Part shown: positions 9,973 to 20,184 of the stretch, in pieces
Layout: every line of letters starts with the position of its first letter
Numbering within the stretch: position 1 is the stretch's first letter
Notes under the pieces: model-generated
The model's input: only the letters and a program-made list of their open reading frames with translations
What the model was told of the DNA's origin: nothing
The model's database searches: none
DNA from: Cercospora beticola
Lineage: Eukaryota > Ascomycota > Dothideomycetes > Mycosphaerellales > Mycosphaerellaceae
DNA: 64,000 nucleotides
Direction of reading: 5' to 3'
Assembly: GCF_033473495.1 (NCBI RefSeq)
Contig: NC_088942.1
Location: 806,001 to 870,000 of the forward strand
Position numbers and translations under genes: made by a program

Positions 9973-11770
9973 CCTCAAGATCTCCACTATGCCTGATTGT
10001 GCTGACGACAATAAATCATGCACATCGTAGACGGATTGCAGTCGTTGAGTTGTCAAACATAGCACTCGTTTGGAACTCGTGGTAACAGAGGCCAAATGCC
10101 AGCAAGCCTATGCTGTGCATTGAACCAGCTCTCCGCACGTAGCTTTCGCGCTTTCATCCCTGCGAGTGCGAATACGAGTGAATCTCGCGCCACATCGTCT
10201 CATCGGTACAGAGCCCTAACTTACTGCAGCGCGAAGTCCACTTGCGTATTCCGGAGATGCCTCTCTGGCACTCGGCTTTGGCGAACGGTCAGTGGTCAGT
10301 CCGCAACCAAGCTCTTCAAGGTTTCAGCCACGAGCTTGAGCAAATTTTGGGGAAGTTATGGTCTAGCTCTATAAAGTTCACATGAATTCATGTCGTGAAC
10401 CAAAAGGCGGATTCACGAGGGCGGTCCGGATCGCGGTCGACATATCTCAGCCACAGCTGTCTACTGCTTTGCATTGAAACTTAACGCGTCGATTTCTCGA
10501 TAGGTGGCACAGGGTTGGTCGGAGTGTCGAATGCTAGCTATCTTATGGGATGTCTGTAGATCCAGCGAAGCCTTATGCTGCTTTAGTCTACGTGCGAAGG
10601 GTCGTATAATGAAAACGTACGACCACAGATCCGTAACAGGCCAGAAAACTGCGGGTTGTGTATTTGCACGCCATTCGCAGGTGTTTCTAGACCAAACAAT
10701 ACCTTGGAGTTTTCGTTCGATGCCGCTGTATTGGCTGGTCGGAGCTATCTCCATTTTAGCCTGTCGAACACTTATCACTCGGCGTAACTCTATGTAACTT
10801 TAGAACTTTAGGGCATACTTCATTCTCAACCAATATTTGACGTTTCTTCAATGGTTACTTCGTCGCTCCGATCGATGCGTTCCTGAGCGCGTAGATCAAC
10901 ATTTCATCAAAGTGCGTCAAAGTTCCATCAAAGCCCCAGCCGATCGGGAAAGGTGGAGCGCAGCTGAGAAGGAGACAGGTTCGGAGTATCTATCTCAACC
11001 GATTCCCAGTGTCCAAGCAGACATGCCAGAATCGGTTCAACATTGTGCGGGAGGACATCGCAAATGCTAACGAGTCGGAGAACAATGGAAATGGAATGAG
11101 TCTCTTGGCATCTGAGAGATCGAAATGGACATATTGGCGTCTAGGGTGACGAGCGGACAGATCGGTCCGGTCTTCTGGAACTGATGCTGTAGTGCCCGTG
11201 ATATGAATCAGGCTCCGATCTGGAATCACGGGCCGACTTGCGCATCGGGGGCGATGTAGTTCACACGTGAACGGTTGCAGCATTACGTGAACAGAGCCAG
11301 AGACCAGTTCAAGTCCTTGATAGTGAGCCGGACAAGTACTGTCACGAGTGGAACTTTGACGGAATGGAATAGAAGACTCAGTGTAGCATTTGGAAATCCT
11401 TGTAAGCTGAAGGTTCTTGTCGTCTGGACTATGGTTTCATGAGCTTGCTAAGTCTTGTAGATGTTATGTATTGGCTTCTTATGAAATATGGCGGAGCGAT
11501 GATGGATGAAAAAGTATACAGAAGAAGTAGCTCTGGAGAAGTGTAGTGCAACAGAAGGTCGGCGCTCGCCTCGGCTCGCTTCCGATGGCAAGAACTGAAT
11601 GACGACAAATTTCTGACAGCGCGCCGTCTAGAGCTCACCAAGCAACAAAAATAAAATTCTCACCAAACAGAACGACAGTCGGCTGTGAAAGTCCGTTCAA
11701 TTTTCAAGTACTGGTACAAGTTGTGAAGTTGCCAAATCCCAACCAACGAGTCAGAAGAGCAGCGGCGAAA
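9973..11770. other. Intergenic region, 1.8 kb
   Basis: No coding region, RNA gene or transposon remnant could be supported on either strand. The last 200 bp contain the second copy of a short dispersed repeat (about 11560-11620) and should include the promoter of the next gene. Confidence 0.4.
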
Positions 11771-12598
11771 ATGTCCGCCACCTGCGCAAAATGCGAAAAA
11801 CCCCTAGAAGTCGAAGTCAACAATGAAGACTTCTCCGACGAAGAAGGCGACATTTCCATGAACGACGACAACAACGAGAAAACACCTCAAACCGTACCAG
11901 ACGACGTCCTCCTCTCCTGCGGCGACCACTTCCACTGGGAATGCTTACTCGAATCCTACGAAATCGATACATGCCCCAAATGCTCTCGAGACATCACAAC
12001 AGGCGCAGCAGCAGCAAGCTCCTCATCATCCTCAGCTCCAGCAACAGAAACTCAAATCCTAGTCGACCTCAACAACGAAGGCGGCCTGCAACACAATCTC
12101 GACATCTTCCCAATTTTAAAAGAAGAATCCTATCTACGCGCCTACCCTGAAGAGCGGAAATGTCGCGCATTTCTCGAATTTTGTAGGGAAGGGGATCACC
12201 GTGCGATTGCGGATCTTATCAAAAGCTGCAGTGAACCCGAGGAGGATGAGGATGAAGACGAAGAACCTTCCGGACCTCCCAAGACTGCAGACGAGATTCT
12301 TCGCTATCAAGACCCGATTGGCGATATGCAATCGGGACTTCACGCTGCTGTGGCGAATGGCCATCGTGAGGTTGCTTGGTTGCTTTTGCTGCTTGCAAGC
12401 GAGTATCCAGAACTCGAGTTCCCGGCGTTGGTGTTCCAGGAAGCGGCTTCGCTGGGTTTGATGCGCGAAGAGCAGTCCGGCAAGGTTGATATCAGGAGTC
12501 TGAAGGACGCGCATGGCAGGACGGCAGAAGATGTCGCACAGCAAGCAGGAATAGTATGGCATGGGTGGATTGGAAATGGGAGGTTGGCAGTTTCCTGA
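11771..12598 (+). CDS. RING-like zinc protein with ankyrin-like C-terminal half, 275 aa
   Basis: Possible ubiquitin-ligase-type protein. The frame is open upstream to 11723 but only from a GTG codon, so the ATG at 11771 is chosen. N-terminal CAKC (residues about 5-8) is followed by an acidic insert of some 45 residues, then CGDHFHWEC and CPKC. This gives a cysteine/histidine pattern like a RING or RING-variant zinc site. An alanine/serine run follows, then a helical region (KCRAFLEFCREGDHRAIADLI) and an acidic linker. Near residue 205 lies an ankyrin-like stretch, SGLHAAVANGHREVAWLLL, plus a terminal DAHGRTAEDVA motif of the same type. Ligase activity is inference from the zinc site alone. 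It is single-exon and ends about 300 bp from the converging DDHD gene. Confidence 0.7.
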   Translation: MSATCAKCEKPLEVEVNNEDFSDEEGDISMNDDNNEKTPQTVPDDVLLSCGDHFHWECLLESYEIDTCPKCSRDITTGAAAASSSSSSAPATETQILVDLNNEGGLQHNLDIFPILKEESYLRAYPEERKCRAFLEFCREGDHRAIADLIKSCSEPEEDEDEDEEPSGPPKTADEILRYQDPIGDMQSGLHAAVANGHREVAWLLLLLASEYPELEFPALVFQEAASLGLMREEQSGKVDIRSLKDAHGRTAEDVAQQAGIVWHGWIGNGRLAVS

Positions 12599-12902
12599 AG
12601 GGCATTCTGCCGTCACTAGCAAAGCGCGCGCGCTTCGAACAGATGCACGAGTGCAACAAAGCTGTGGCTTCTATCTATGTCTATTCGTTTGAACACGAGA
12701 TCGATCTGCAAAAGATGTGGAAGAATCGGACAGGAGCCTTGCATCTTCAGCCGAACAGGTCAGCTCTGCGCTGTAACCCTCTCGGAGACAACTGCGAAGC
12801 TGGACTTCCCACATCGCCTGACTCATCGAATGATGACTGTCGGTATGGCGTAGGGACTTTCAGGGCGACTAGAGTCATATCAAAGCGTGAGGCCTGCGGC
12901 CT
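12599..12902. other. Convergent intergenic region
   Basis: This is a 304-bp spacer between two converging genes. Nothing beyond 3' ends is expected. Confidence 0.5.
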
Positions 12903-15900
12903 TCACTTCGGCCTCGGCGGGTTGGGGTTTCCGTCGGTCCCAGCAGATGGTCGCACAACGCGATGCCGGCTCAGCAGTTGCGAGATAATGAAGTGGCTGA
13001 CGTCCTCGTCGCTCCAGTACGACAAGTGACTCGCGATAGCCGCGATCAGATTGATGTCGAACGCCCCCTCCTGGATAGCATAATCAACGCGACCATTGCT
13101 GTTCAATTGTCTGACCTTCTCTTCTTCCCGTCTCAATCTTTTGCCTCGCTCTTCGGCTTCGGCCCACTCTGGAGTATCCCTTGTAGAGCCTGCTCCAAGA
13201 TCTCGAGTTTCTGCGTCGCTCTGAGTAGATTTGCGGCGTTTTTCAAAGTCGCCGTAGAGTGTAGTTATCTCGTTGTCGATAAGCGTAGGAGGATGAAGCT
13301 TTTGATCGTGTGATGCTTGAGCGTCTGCAGCGACTTGGTTCACTTTGTCTGTGCCGATGGGCTTCACCTCTGTGCCTTTGGCGGGCAATGGCGCAGTAGG
13401 TATCACGCCTGCTGCAACATTCGTACCGGCACCGCTCGATATGCCAGGGTTGTTGGTTCCACTTCCCTTTGACAGCGGCACGTTGCTCTTCACCGCTGCC
13501 ACACCTGCTCTCGTCGGTTCTTCTCCGTATCCGAGGCCTCGCGTTAGTAGACTTGATGCGACAGATGTCCACATGCTGCTCACACTCTGGCTGACGCGGG
13601 ACCCTATCCCCGTCAAGCCTTGTCCCACAGGCGCTCCAAAGATTCCTCGCTTAGTATATGGAAGCGGCTGCGGCTTGAGTGCAGCCATGGCAGGCGAGAT
13701 CAAAGGCTCAAGCCGATAAGAAATTGGATCTGTAGGATGGAAGATGTTGAAGATCTGCCCACACTTGGGTCGTGCCACAGGATTCTCGCCTTGTACATGC
13801 GTAGGAGTCAAGTCTCTCTGCTTCTTAGGCGGAGCAGCCAACATCGGGTCGTCCATGCTGCCGAGACTGCCTCCGTCGCGATCACGCTTATCCTTGGAGT
13901 GCCTGGCGGATATAGTACGACCGCCGAGCATTTGAAAGAGACCAATTGGCGAACCAAGAGCGTAGAAGTCTTCGACAGGGAAATCGAGTTTGAAAGTCGG
14001 CTCACCTCTTTGTTTCGGTTGTTGATCTTGCCGGCACAGGATATCGAACATGATCGCACTGCCAAGTGAATGCCCAACCAGCGAGACCTTGCCGTTGAAC
14101 TTGGGATTACGCTCCATGAACAGGTGATATATCCTGTTGAGCTCACTCAAGACCAAGCCTGAGATATGATCTTTGTAAGCAGGAGAATCGTACAACAAGA
14201 TGTCGAGAGCGAGGTCAGTGATCAGGTTCCGAACAGCAGGAACCCCGTCGACGGTGATGTCCTCAAGGCTGGGATAGTCTTCTTCGTCTATATCAGTGTC
14301 ACCAAGATCGTGCTCTTTGCGATTATGCCGAAGACTTTGCCTGGGGAAATCAAGCAGATGTCTCCAACAGATTGGCAAGACCTGAACTCGACTGTTGACG
14401 GTTTCAGCATCATCCAGTTCGGCATTCAGCGCGCGGAGGTCCGGTGATTCAGCATACACTGCTTTCAGTGTTTTTCGCAGTGTGTTCACGTCGTGAACGA
14501 AATTCACACTTTCCAGACGAAGACCAAGACGCTGGCCAATGCCGTGTGTGACCAGGATCAAGTGCTCAATCTCTCGCCCTTGTTTGTCTCCCTCGATTTC
14601 GCGGTAATCATCCTCGATTTCTCGCTCGTCACGCTTCCGTGCTTCTTCTTCTTGCTTTGCGCGATCTTCGCCGTGGGTTGGGTCTTCCATCAGAGCAGAC
14701 ATCTGGCGCTGTAGACTCTGGCGCATATTCTCTGACGTACTTACGCGCTCAGCCTTGCTTTCTTCCACATCTTCACCTTTGCTCTCATCCTTGAGGTCCT
14801 TCGATTTGCTCTCCGCAGTCTTTGCAGTCTTCTCATCTTTGCTGTCCTTCTTCTGATCAGGGTCGATCCAACCACGCGTGACTTTGATGCCAGCAAAGCC
14901 AGACGTGAAGCGTTGATATACATTGTAATTCATTCGAGTCATCCAATCATCAGTCAATAACCATGCTGTGGTGCCATCTTGGTAGGTCACCACACTATTC
15001 ATGTGTGATCCGAACAAGCGATATGTGTTCTGGGGGTGCTCATCTCGAGCCAAATCCTGAGTCTTACTAGCGGAATCCTCTACTGCCTTCTTGCGCAGTT
15101 CTGTACCTGAACCTGTCGCCGGGCCAGTCTGCTCTGCGAGTGAAGTGATATCCTGTCCCGGAGTCCAAGATGACGGTCGCGATCGAGGCTGCGAGGCCGA
15201 ACGCGGCTTTGTTGGTGTTTCCTTCGATTGCGGAGGAGGCAGCCTCCAGGCTTTGACTTTCAGGTATCCTTCCTCAAGCTGTGCTGATAGATTTTCATCA
15301 CAGGGCCTTTGCGCGTTACCTTCTTGGAAGAACCACGTCCCTCTCCGAACATCATACACAGGTCCGTGCCAATACGCGGGAGCCAGTTCGCGCCTTTCAA
15401 CGTCGACATCGAAGAGATAGTCTTCGTTCACAGGCACTTTGATACCATTCTTGCTAGATTTACGCTCTCGGAGGCTAGCATTTGGCTTCTCATCTGATCG
15501 CGCTTGTCCCATGTCCCCTCCATGCTCTTTCAATTTGTCTTCTGCATCTTCATCTACTAGCAACTTTTGGAAAGCCGCCTCGATCGACTTCGAATCCGTG
15601 GTTGAAAAGGCAGCGTATTTCTTGGGCACTCCGGGCGGCTTCTCATCCGGAACCACACCACCGGGAGTCGGTCTTCGCTTCGGTACGTCTACAGCATGGA
15701 ACCATTGCGGTCGAAGTCGCGGGCAGTCTCGCGGATATTTCCTCAAGCTCAACCTATGCCTATTGCTTATCACATGGTCGGCTCCCTTCTGTTGCTGCAA
15801 TGGCGCTGGCTCAGGCTCCCCATCCTTGCCTTTGCTTGGGGCTGTGATGGGGCTTCGTGTCCATGGAGACAACTTGCTCAGGTAGCTTCTCCCATTTTCT

Positions 15901-15914
15901 TCCTGAGCAGCCAT
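12903..15914 (-). CDS. DDHD-domain phospholipase (PA-PLA1 family), about 1003 aa
   Basis: Cytosolic or membrane-associated phospholipase of the intracellular phosphatidic-acid-preferring A1 family; the yeast relative is YOR022C/DDL1. N-terminal residues to about 230 are low complexity with conserved tryptophans (WF, YWHGPVYDVRRGTWFF) typical of the family's WWE-like region. A lysine/glutamate-rich insert follows. Then come EHLILVTHGIGQRLG and the lipase motif GHSLGS, with its nucleophile serine. The DDHD region covers the last 400 residues (FYALGSPIGLF, RVDYAIQE, SHLSYWSDEDVSHF). Several insertions are Ser/Gly/Ala-rich. The start is uncertain: the frame is open to 16067 without an ATG, so 15914 is the first in-frame ATG. 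An upstream exon remains possible. Confidence 0.85.
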   Translation of the reverse strand: MAAQEENGRSYLSKLSPWTRSPITAPSKGKDGEPEPAPLQQQKGADHVISNRHRLSLRKYPRDCPRLRPQWFHAVDVPKRRPTPGGVVPDEKPPGVPKKYAAFSTTDSKSIEAAFQKLLVDEDAEDKLKEHGGDMGQARSDEKPNASLRERKSSKNGIKVPVNEDYLFDVDVERRELAPAYWHGPVYDVRRGTWFFQEGNAQRPCDENLSAQLEEGYLKVKAWRLPPPQSKETPTKPRSASQPRSRPSSWTPGQDITSLAEQTGPATGSGTELRKKAVEDSASKTQDLARDEHPQNTYRLFGSHMNSVVTYQDGTTAWLLTDDWMTRMNYNVYQRFTSGFAGIKVTRGWIDPDQKKDSKDEKTAKTAESKSKDLKDESKGEDVEESKAERVSTSENMRQSLQRQMSALMEDPTHGEDRAKQEEEARKRDEREIEDDYREIEGDKQGREIEHLILVTHGIGQRLGLRLESVNFVHDVNTLRKTLKAVYAESPDLRALNAELDDAETVNSRVQVLPICWRHLLDFPRQSLRHNRKEHDLGDTDIDEEDYPSLEDITVDGVPAVRNLITDLALDILLYDSPAYKDHISGLVLSELNRIYHLFMERNPKFNGKVSLVGHSLGSAIMFDILCRQDQQPKQRGEPTFKLDFPVEDFYALGSPIGLFQMLGGRTISARHSKDKRDRDGGSLGSMDDPMLAAPPKKQRDLTPTHVQGENPVARPKCGQIFNIFHPTDPISYRLEPLISPAMAALKPQPLPYTKRGIFGAPVGQGLTGIGSRVSQSVSSMWTSVASSLLTRGLGYGEEPTRAGVAAVKSNVPLSKGSGTNNPGISSGAGTNVAAGVIPTAPLPAKGTEVKPIGTDKVNQVAADAQASHDQKLHPPTLIDNEITTLYGDFEKRRKSTQSDAETRDLGAGSTRDTPEWAEAEERGKRLRREEEKVRQLNSNGRVDYAIQEGAFDINLIAAIASHLSYWSDEDVSHFIISQLLSRHRVVRPSAGTDGNPNPPRPK

Positions 15915-16444
15915 GTCTGGTTTCCTATCTGCCCATGAGGCAGACTGTGGCCTGGGCCCAGTCGTTGGCCTGGCTGGCAGTTGCGACTCTGGCAGCCAAG
16001 ATGGAAGATTCTTCTTGACGAGCTGGACCCAGCCAGAAAGCCCTGGAAGGCGAGGAGGGCGAGCCAATGTGAACGTGGCTTTCAGGCGTATCGATGCTCT
16101 CGTATTCTGTCGTGAGCTGTCTCAGCCAAGCTCGTGAAATGTTAGCACTCCCGCACTGGCGTTCGCGTCGAAATTGATGTCGAATGACTGTAAGAAGCTG
16201 AAGAGACGCTACACAGGAAACATGGAACTGGCTACGTGAAGGAATGACTGCAATCAGCTGGACAAATTGTTGGAGACAGTTGGACGCGTTACCAAGATCA
16301 CTCTGCGTCGTGCATCTTGCTGCGTCATCATGCGAGCTCCCGGCGAAAGCTTGTGCGCTTTCGCCGATCAATTTCATCTCGCACACACTCAATCTCTCTT
16401 TCTCAAGGTATCTCATCACCAACGCCCAACCGTTTGAGGCGACC
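15915..16444. other. Divergent region upstream of the DDHD gene and thioesterase
   Basis: This region includes an in-frame, ATG-less extension of the DDHD frame (15915-16067) that may be leader or an unrecognised exon. The remainder is presumed promoter. Confidence 0.4.
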
Positions 16445-16540
16445 ATGGCACCGCAATCGCGGCGGATAGCTCCTGCTGCAGCGAAAGCTACTAACGAGCG
16501 TGTCCAGACAAGCTATACTCAAGCGCAGCTATCATCATGA
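16445..16540 (+). promoter_or_regulatory. Upstream ORF (31 codons) overlapping the thioesterase start
   Basis: The ATG at 16445 sits in a strong context (ACCATGG) and opens 31 codons ending in TGA at 16538-16540. That stop overlaps the thioesterase ATG at 16537 as ATGA. The encoded peptide is Arg/Ala/Ser-rich. It may be a translational control element with reinitiation. Alternatively, unseen splicing could join it to the main frame as a targeting peptide. Confidence 0.5.
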
Positions 16541-17007
16541 CCGGAGAAAAGACGCCCGAGCACTTGCACATTGAGGACCTCGTGAGGACGAAGCTCCCAA
16601 CGTCGCCGATATACAAGTTCTTGCTCACACCGGTGGTAATCACCAGCGCCACGAAAGGTCATGTGGTCGCGCGCTTGCCGCTCTCCGAGGAACACATGAA
16701 TAGTGCCCGCTCTCTCCATGGCTCAGTATCTGCTACGATTGTAGACTGGGCGGGCGGCATGGCCATCAGCACATGGGACTTGCGTGTCGCCAGTGGAGTG
16801 TCGCTCGACATCCATGTCACATACCAGAGCGGTGCCAAGGTGGGCGAAGAGATTGAGATCGAAGGCATTGTGGACCGTGTCGGCGGCAATGTCGCTTTCA
16901 CCAAGATCAACATCTACAAGGTTGAGGATGGCAAGAGAGGCAGGATCGTCGCCTCTGGCACGCACACCAAGTTCGTGAAGGGCTCTGAACCCAAGCCAGC
17001 ATCTTGA
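16537..17007 (+). CDS. Hotdog-fold thioesterase (PaaI/ACOT13-like), 156 aa
   Basis: Probable acyl-CoA thioesterase. It has the length of one hotdog domain and carries the expected family signature: a helix with SLHGSVSATIVDWAGGMAI, where His-Gly and the following Asp match the catalytic helix of the PaaI/ACOT13 group. This is followed by strands SLDIHVTYQSGAKVGEEIEI and a C-terminal GRIVASGTHTKFVK strand, the usual end of the fold. The ATG at 16537 overlaps the stop of a 31-codon upstream ORF. There is no signal peptide. The protein may be mitochondrial or peroxisomal, which sequence alone does not settle. Single exon; the neighbours give no pathway context. Confidence 0.85.
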   Translation: MTGEKTPEHLHIEDLVRTKLPTSPIYKFLLTPVVITSATKGHVVARLPLSEEHMNSARSLHGSVSATIVDWAGGMAISTWDLRVASGVSLDIHVTYQSGAKVGEEIEIEGIVDRVGGNVAFTKINIYKVEDGKRGRIVASGTHTKFVKGSEPKPAS

Positions 17008-17628
17008 ACTTGATTGTCAATGCTACCTGCGCACCTGCACCTACGTCGCAAGGTTCCTTGCCGCAGATTCGGCAGGATCACCCTTTCTTCTTTGCGCCTA
17101 CACATGCACTCACGATCTGTGACTGGGCTCACTCGGAATGGGGAAATTAACGTCTTCGACTTTAGAACCTGCTGCGGAGCGTCAGCCTTGAGGCAGCAGG
17201 AATTACGACTTGACGACATTCATAGAGGAACACCATAGATGTGCAATGTATGTCAGCATTTCTATGCGAATACAAGTCCATTCCTTCACCCCGTAACGGA
17301 CATTCAATGTCGCACGACTGATGCTGAGCCGTCACGCATTTTGCTGCTGCTCTTTTCTTTTCGCTTCGGGTTCTGGCCAAAGTCCGGAGACCCTTGCCTA
17401 TGCGACGCCAACTTCGAATGTGGGCCAGACTTCACACATCACCAGACAACGCAGTGACCAAAGCTCCATTTTCCCGCAGCAGCAAGGCGCGCCTGATTAG
17501 GCAGAGATAAGTACATAGCAGGACTCATCTCCCAATACAAGTCTGAAACGGCCACTTTTCGCACTTACTGTTTCTACACCTTCGACTCCAGCTCCAAGCA
17601 CTGCCTCCACAGCTTTCAGACACACACA
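17008..17628. other. Intergenic region
   Basis: This region lies downstream of the thioesterase and upstream of the DUF1772 gene. It has a pyrimidine-rich leader just before 17629 and no gene is seen. Confidence 0.45.
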
Positions 17629-18254
17629 ATGTGCACCCTCCAGAAATTCGTGCCAGCCGCGGCTATCATTGGTCTTTCGAGCGCGTCATTCCTGACAGGT
17701 AAGCGCGCGGCATGATTATCGGACCTGCGTATACTAACACGAGACAGCATACATCACCTCGTTCACAGTCCTGGCCATTCCCGTAGTCGAGACAGGAGCA
17801 TCAAAAGACAACGCCAAATTCGCAGCGAAGCAATGGCAGAAAGCATTTGATCTCGGAAAGTCATTCGCGCCACCATTTGCCATTACCTGTGCGGCATGCT
17901 TCGGCTTTCTTGCAGTCCAGAGTGTGTATTTGCCCACATGGAGAATTGCATAACGTTTGCTCACAAAATCTCATAGCCCGAGGTATCGTAGGCCGATATC
18001 CAGTCTCTCCTTCAGTGCTCTATGCAACAGCAGCAGTGCTCGCTCCATCTATCGTGCCTTTCACGATAGCAGTCATGGGCCCAACAACTCTCGATCCTCT
18101 GGTCGCCAAGGCAGACGGTAGTCCCAACGCTCCCGGTGACCAAGAGACACTCGACCTCATCAAGAAGTGGAGTGGGCAGAATGCCGTACGGGCTGGACTG
18201 ATCGGCTCGGCGGCTGTAATGAGTGCTTTTGCGATTCTTGCACAGGTAGCGTAG
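17629..18254 (+). CDS. DUF1772 (anthrone-oxygenase-like) membrane protein, 173 aa
   Basis: Small integral membrane protein of the DUF1772 family, whose characterised fungal members include anthrone oxygenases of polyketide clusters. There are three exons: 17629-17698, 17748-17921 and 17977-18254. The first intron (49 nt) contains a perfect ACTAAC branch site, the second is 55 nt, and all junctions keep frame. The translation has four hydrophobic segments: residues about 8-32, a segment before the second intron (ITCAACFGFLAVQ), one around residues 95-120 (VLYATAAVLAPSIVPFTIAVMGP), and the C-terminal AVMSAFAILAQ. The conserved IVPFTIAVMGPT strand-helix is a family mark. No polyketide synthase lies in the window, so a role in secondary metabolism is not supported by context. 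Confidence 0.8.
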
Positions 18255-18918
18255 CTGCTCTGCATCTCGCCAATTAGAAGAATATGCTGAGCAGTGCGCT
18301 CAGACCACTAAGGGACCTGCTGGACTGTCGAAGCTGGGACAGACAGCAACTCGGGCTGCGCAGCAAGCGAGGCCAGTCAGTGCTGCTGGAGCGCAGATCA
18401 AGGCAACGAGAAACATAAATACCAAGGCGAAGCGATGACTATGTCGGCGTACAGGACGCGGATCAATTGCTTGACATCGGGTATTGTCGGCGAGTGGTGA
18501 GAATTTCATGCAGTCTATGATACCACAAATTTCCAACGAAACGCAGCATATAATTTTTTTTTGGCATGCGTACATGTACCTTGTGGCCATGAAGGGAAGT
18601 ACAGCTCTGCAAGATTTCAAATCTCTTTTTCACTTACTTGTACTCTGTCATGTGTATGAAGCGATTTCAAATCTGTTGTGAGCATCTATTTGCTTGCCAT
18701 AGCTCACTGCACATTCTGTCCGCTCTTAGATAACCATCTTGAAATGTTGCTCTGATGATGCACTTGCTGTTTGTGCCTAGCAGGGAAAGTGCGGCCCATC
18801 CCGCAGCGCCAAGCAAAACGTGCCCACCGAACATCGAATTTGCCCGCTGGTGTCGATACAGAACGTCAGCACTTCCACCACCACCCAACGACCTCAACAC
18901 CGGAGCAATACCGCCAAG
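18255..18918. other. Intergenic region and ribosomal-protein promoter
   Basis: This is a 664-bp spacer. It includes the eL42 promoter and 5' leader, and no gene is supported. Confidence 0.45.
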
Positions 18919-19668
18919 ATGGTAAGAACCTGCTCGAATACGGCACGATGAACGAACGGCCCCGCTCTCCGAATCGCAATGGTATCGCAAGAGGAGGAAT
19001 GAGTTGGTGAAAAGAGGAGGCAAACCCGGTCAACCCGACGCGCATCGCTTTCATGCGTCGCGAAATGCAATGTCGATGGTAGCAGCCTGGCTGGAGAAAG
19101 GATACATACCATATGCGGAACACCTTTGCGCCCTCGTGGTGCGGAGGTGGATGGAAGAAGTTCCATCGGAGAGCCGCGTTGACCTTGCTCAACGTGACGT
19201 CCCTGTAAAAGCACGACAATGCTAACCACGCAATGTCTGCAGGTGAACGTACCAAAGACTCGCCGCACCTACTGCAAGGGCAAGGACTGCAAGAAGCACA
19301 CCCAGCACAAGGTCACCCAGTACAAGGCTGGAAAGGTATGTGCTGCTCTTGCGATTCCTGCTTTCAAAGCAGTTGCTTATACTGTATAGGCCTCCCTGTT
19401 CGCCCAGGGTAAGCGTCGTTACGATCGCAAACAGTCCGGTTATGGTGGTCAGACCAAGCCTGTGTTCCACAAGAAGGCAAAGACTACCAAGAAGGTCGTG
19501 CTCCGATTAGAATGCACTCAGTGCAAGACCAAGGCTCAGCTCGCTCTTAAGCGTTGCAAGCACTTCGAGTTGGGGTATGTTACAATCGACGAAAGCATTT
19601 GTCGGAGCTCTTACTGACTTTTCTGCAGTGGTGACAAGAAGACCAAGGGTGCCGCTCTTGTGTTCTAG
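18919..19668 (+). CDS. RPL42: 60S ribosomal protein eL42 (L44), 106 aa
   Basis: Ribosomal protein of the large-subunit E-site region. Coding exons are 18919-18921, 19243-19335, 19390-19574 and 19629-19668. The first coding exon is only the ATG, followed by a GTAAGA donor and a 321-nt intron with a GCTAAC branch site. The spliced product starts [12 protein letters not shown] and ends GAALVF, with exactly the family length of 106. The four zinc-site cysteines (CKGKDC near the start, CTQCK in the last third) are present. Residue 56 is proline, the form associated with cycloheximide sensitivity in fungi; glutamine there gives resistance. Long first introns are common in ribosomal protein genes and may affect expression. 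Confidence 0.97.
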
Positions 19669-20184
19669 ACGGTTTCATCCTTCTGATCATGGCGTTCGGC
19701 TAAGGGATTTGGGACGAACAGCGAGGCGTGTAGAGACTCAGATTAGTCTCCATGCAGCTTACATCGAATTCATGACCATCTGCTTGACGCCTATGTTACT
19801 TTCATGTTTCCTATTCATCTATGGGCAAAGGTGCAATTGATGCAGCTGACGGCTAGGCTTTCGAACTTTTCCTAAATCAAGACGCTTGCTCGCTATGCCG
19901 GCTCGAGAAGAGGACAGGAGCCGGAAATTCCGTCATCGACTGCGTTCTTCCCGTCGCTTTTCTACGCAGCGCAGGCTTGAATTCCACCAAATCGTGCCAC
20001 CATCATCAGTCATAAATCCCGAGCGAGCCGGAAACATCTCAGATCAAACCTCTCACGCCGCAAAAACCTTCAAATCGCACCAAATCGCCTCATGTCATCC
20101 ATACCTTCGTCCAAATGTCAACCTATTAACCCATACCACATCAAACCACCATTCGCACAGCCCCATCGCCCCATCCAGAAAGCA
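19669..20184. other. Convergent intergenic region
   Basis: This is a spacer downstream of eL42 and downstream of the F-box/2EXR-like gene. Nothing is recognised. Confidence 0.45.

Noticed and set aside
12134..12622. 162-codon minus-strand ORF opposite the RING-like gene
   Set aside because: The plus strand encodes a coherent zinc-site and ankyrin-like protein; the minus frame has no domain cues.
17629..18254. Anchor of a polyketide biosynthetic cluster (anthrone oxygenase)
   Set aside because: No polyketide synthase or other tailoring gene nearby; DUF1772 proteins also occur outside such clusters.
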